Source: Anaerolineales bacterium
GTDB lineage: Bacteria > Chloroflexota > Anaerolineae > 4572-78 > NAK82
Length of the DNA stretch: 16,869 nucleotides
Assembly (NCBI GenBank): GCA_024643945.1
Contig: JAHELX010000062.1
Coordinates: 1 to 16,869 of the forward strand
Direction of reading: 5' to 3'
In this document: in pieces, positions 15,950 through 16,869 of the stretch
Layout: each line of letters starts with the position of its first letter
How positions within the stretch are numbered: the first letter of the stretch is position 1
Program-made: the position numbers and the translations under genes
The notes under the pieces: generated by a model
What the model was told of the DNA's origin: nothing
The model's input: only the letters and a program-made list of their open reading frames with translations
Database searches by the model: none

Positions 15950-16409
15950 ATCGTGACGAATAGGAATGAGTGGGACGTGATAGCCATATCGTTAATCAAG
16001 CTTGCCGGGTACGTTTCTGGCAGGGGAGGCTCAGGGGACTGTAACATCGCCTGAGCAGTCTGGCCGATGCTCGGATCATTCCCCTGGAGCGCTGCTACCA
16101 GATAGGTGAAAAAACGGGCCGGGTCATTGTCGTTTTCATCGAGGGAAAGCCACGTGCGGGGATGGTCTAAGCCAGTCAGCCATACTGTGACGAGCGTGGT
16201 TTTGCCAAAGCCGGCCGGGACGGAGATGAGGGTCAGCGTGCAGCCCAACCGCAGCCCCTGGTTCAGTTTTTCGATGAGGCGGAGGCGCGGCGGCAAGTTA
16301 GGGCGGGACGGGGGATATAGAGTTTGGTGGCCAGGAGCGCAAAGTCCCGAGTGCCAGCGCGTGGTTGAACCCGTGGGTAGCAACACAAACAATATGAATT
16401 GCCGTTCAT
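15950..16409 (-). pseudogene. Remnant of a MalT/LuxR-type ATP-dependent transcriptional regulator
   Basis: Reading the minus strand from an ATG at 16409, the frame reaches LLATKLYIPR, the usual start of MalT-like regulators. The homology then jumps one base and continues SRPNLPPRLRLIEKLNQGL, the P-loop VPAGFGKTTLV, and WLSLDENDNDPARFFTYLV. Adding one base in the G run at 16310-16314 would join the two parts. After ITSHSFLFV the family text stops near 15950, where a full gene would run on for several hundred more residues including the HTH domain. So it is both frameshifted and cut off. The frameshift could be a homopolymer error; the truncation cannot. It lies 23 bases from the convergent aldolase stop and directly after comEC. 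Confidence 0.75.
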
Positions 16410-16430
16410 TTTAGCGGTGGCAATCCCAAC

Positions 16431-16869
16431 CTAACGCGCTGTCTCAACCCACAACCGCTTTCCATTAGTGACAAACTCAATAGTCCCTAACTCATCGGTA
16501 CGCAGCACCGGGACCCCTTGCTCCGCGTAGCGGGCCAACACCTGCGGCGCCGGATGCCCGAATCGATTGTCGGCGCCCACGGAGATGACCGCCACCTGCG
16601 GATCCACCGCCTCCAGAAATGCCTGGCTGCTGGAGGTGTCGCCCCCATGGTGCGGCGCTTTGAGCACCGTCGCCGCCAGCGCAGGGCTGTGGGCGACCAA
16701 CCCCCGCTCCACCCCCGCTTCGATGTCCCCCGGCAGCAAGAAGCTGATCTCGCCCAGCGTCACCCGCAGCACCACCGAATGATCGTTGAAGCGGTCGCTG
16801 GCCGGGACTGCACCCGGGTGAAGCACCTCCACCTGAACCCCATCCTCCAGTGACAACCTCGTCCCTGCC
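16431..16869 (-). CDS. comEC: ComEC/Rec2 competence protein, C-terminal beta-lactamase-like domain (partial)
   Basis: The minus-strand frame is open from the window edge (no start seen) to a TAG at 16433-16431 and gives about 146 residues. It has LPGDIE, KAPHHGGDTSSSQAFLEAVD, AVISVGADNRFGHP and VLRTDELGTIEF, which are typical of the C-terminal metallo-beta-lactamase-fold domain of ComEC, the channel protein that carries DNA across the membrane during transformation. The membrane part and most of the protein lie outside the window. It is convergent with the catabolic operon and looks unrelated to it. Confidence 0.9.
   Translation of the reverse strand, partial: AGTRLSLEDGVQVEVLHPGAVPASDRFNDHSVVLRVTLGEISFLLPGDIEAGVERGLVAHSPALAATVLKAPHHGGDTSSSQAFLEAVDPQVAVISVGADNRFGHPAPQVLARYAEQGVPVLRTDELGTIEFVTNGKRLWVETAR

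Overview
This 16.9 kb window carries a long, tightly packed array of genes on the + strand (about 218 to 15927), followed by a short minus-strand stretch (about 15950 to 16869). The base composition looks moderately GC-rich. The gene types point to an anaerobic or facultative, sugar-using bacterium of Chloroflexota type: many uroporphyrinogen-decarboxylase-like (URO-D) paralogues beside sugar ABC transporters, a MalT/LuxR-type ATPase remnant, and a SUMF1-fold lipoprotein. That placement is an inference from gene content; there is no rRNA or tRNA here to confirm it.

Layout. (1) 1-163: the 3' end of a C45-type acyltransferase/hydrolase. (2) 218-2194: a fused alpha-beta thiamine-diphosphate E1 dehydrogenase. 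(3) 2254-5312: a URO-D-like protein, a small cupin and an FGGY sugar kinase (GTWE type, L-fuculokinase-like). (4) 5487-7292: two sugar ABC permeases. (5) 7365-9508: a second URO-D-like protein overlapping by 4 bp a lipoprotein with a formylglycine-generating-enzyme fold but without its catalytic cysteines. (6) 9689-12432: a second FGGY kinase (L-xylulokinase-like) and a third URO-D-like protein. (7) 12496-13089: an AhpD/carboxymuconolactone-decarboxylase-family protein interrupted by one in-frame TGA. (8) 13185-15927: a HAD-IIA phosphatase, a D-2-hydroxyacid dehydrogenase and a class II aldolase with a full zinc site. (9) Minus strand: a broken MalT/LuxR-type ATPase remnant and the C-terminus of ComEC.

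The parts fit one catabolic locus. A carbohydrate or polyol is imported by the ABC system, phosphorylated by one or both kinases, oxidised or trimmed by the dehydrogenase and phosphatase, and cleaved by the aldolase; the E1 enzyme could then decarboxylate a 2-oxoacid product. The three URO-D-like proteins resemble corrinoid methyltransferases and could remove methyl groups from a methylated substrate, but no corrinoid protein is present. The substrate cannot be read from the sequence.

The most striking point is the TGA at 12730-12732. It falls exactly where the second redox cysteine of the CxxC-xxx-H motif should be, giving CxxU-xxx-H. A 7-bp hairpin with a GGU loop starts 10 nt after it, as expected for a bacterial SECIS element. 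At least seven other genes here use TGA as their ordinary stop, so this is best explained as a selenocysteine codon in an AhpD-like selenoprotein rather than a changed genetic code. A sequencing error or nonsense mutation is the alternative. No other gap is longer than about 190 bases; the gaps are described where they hold something.
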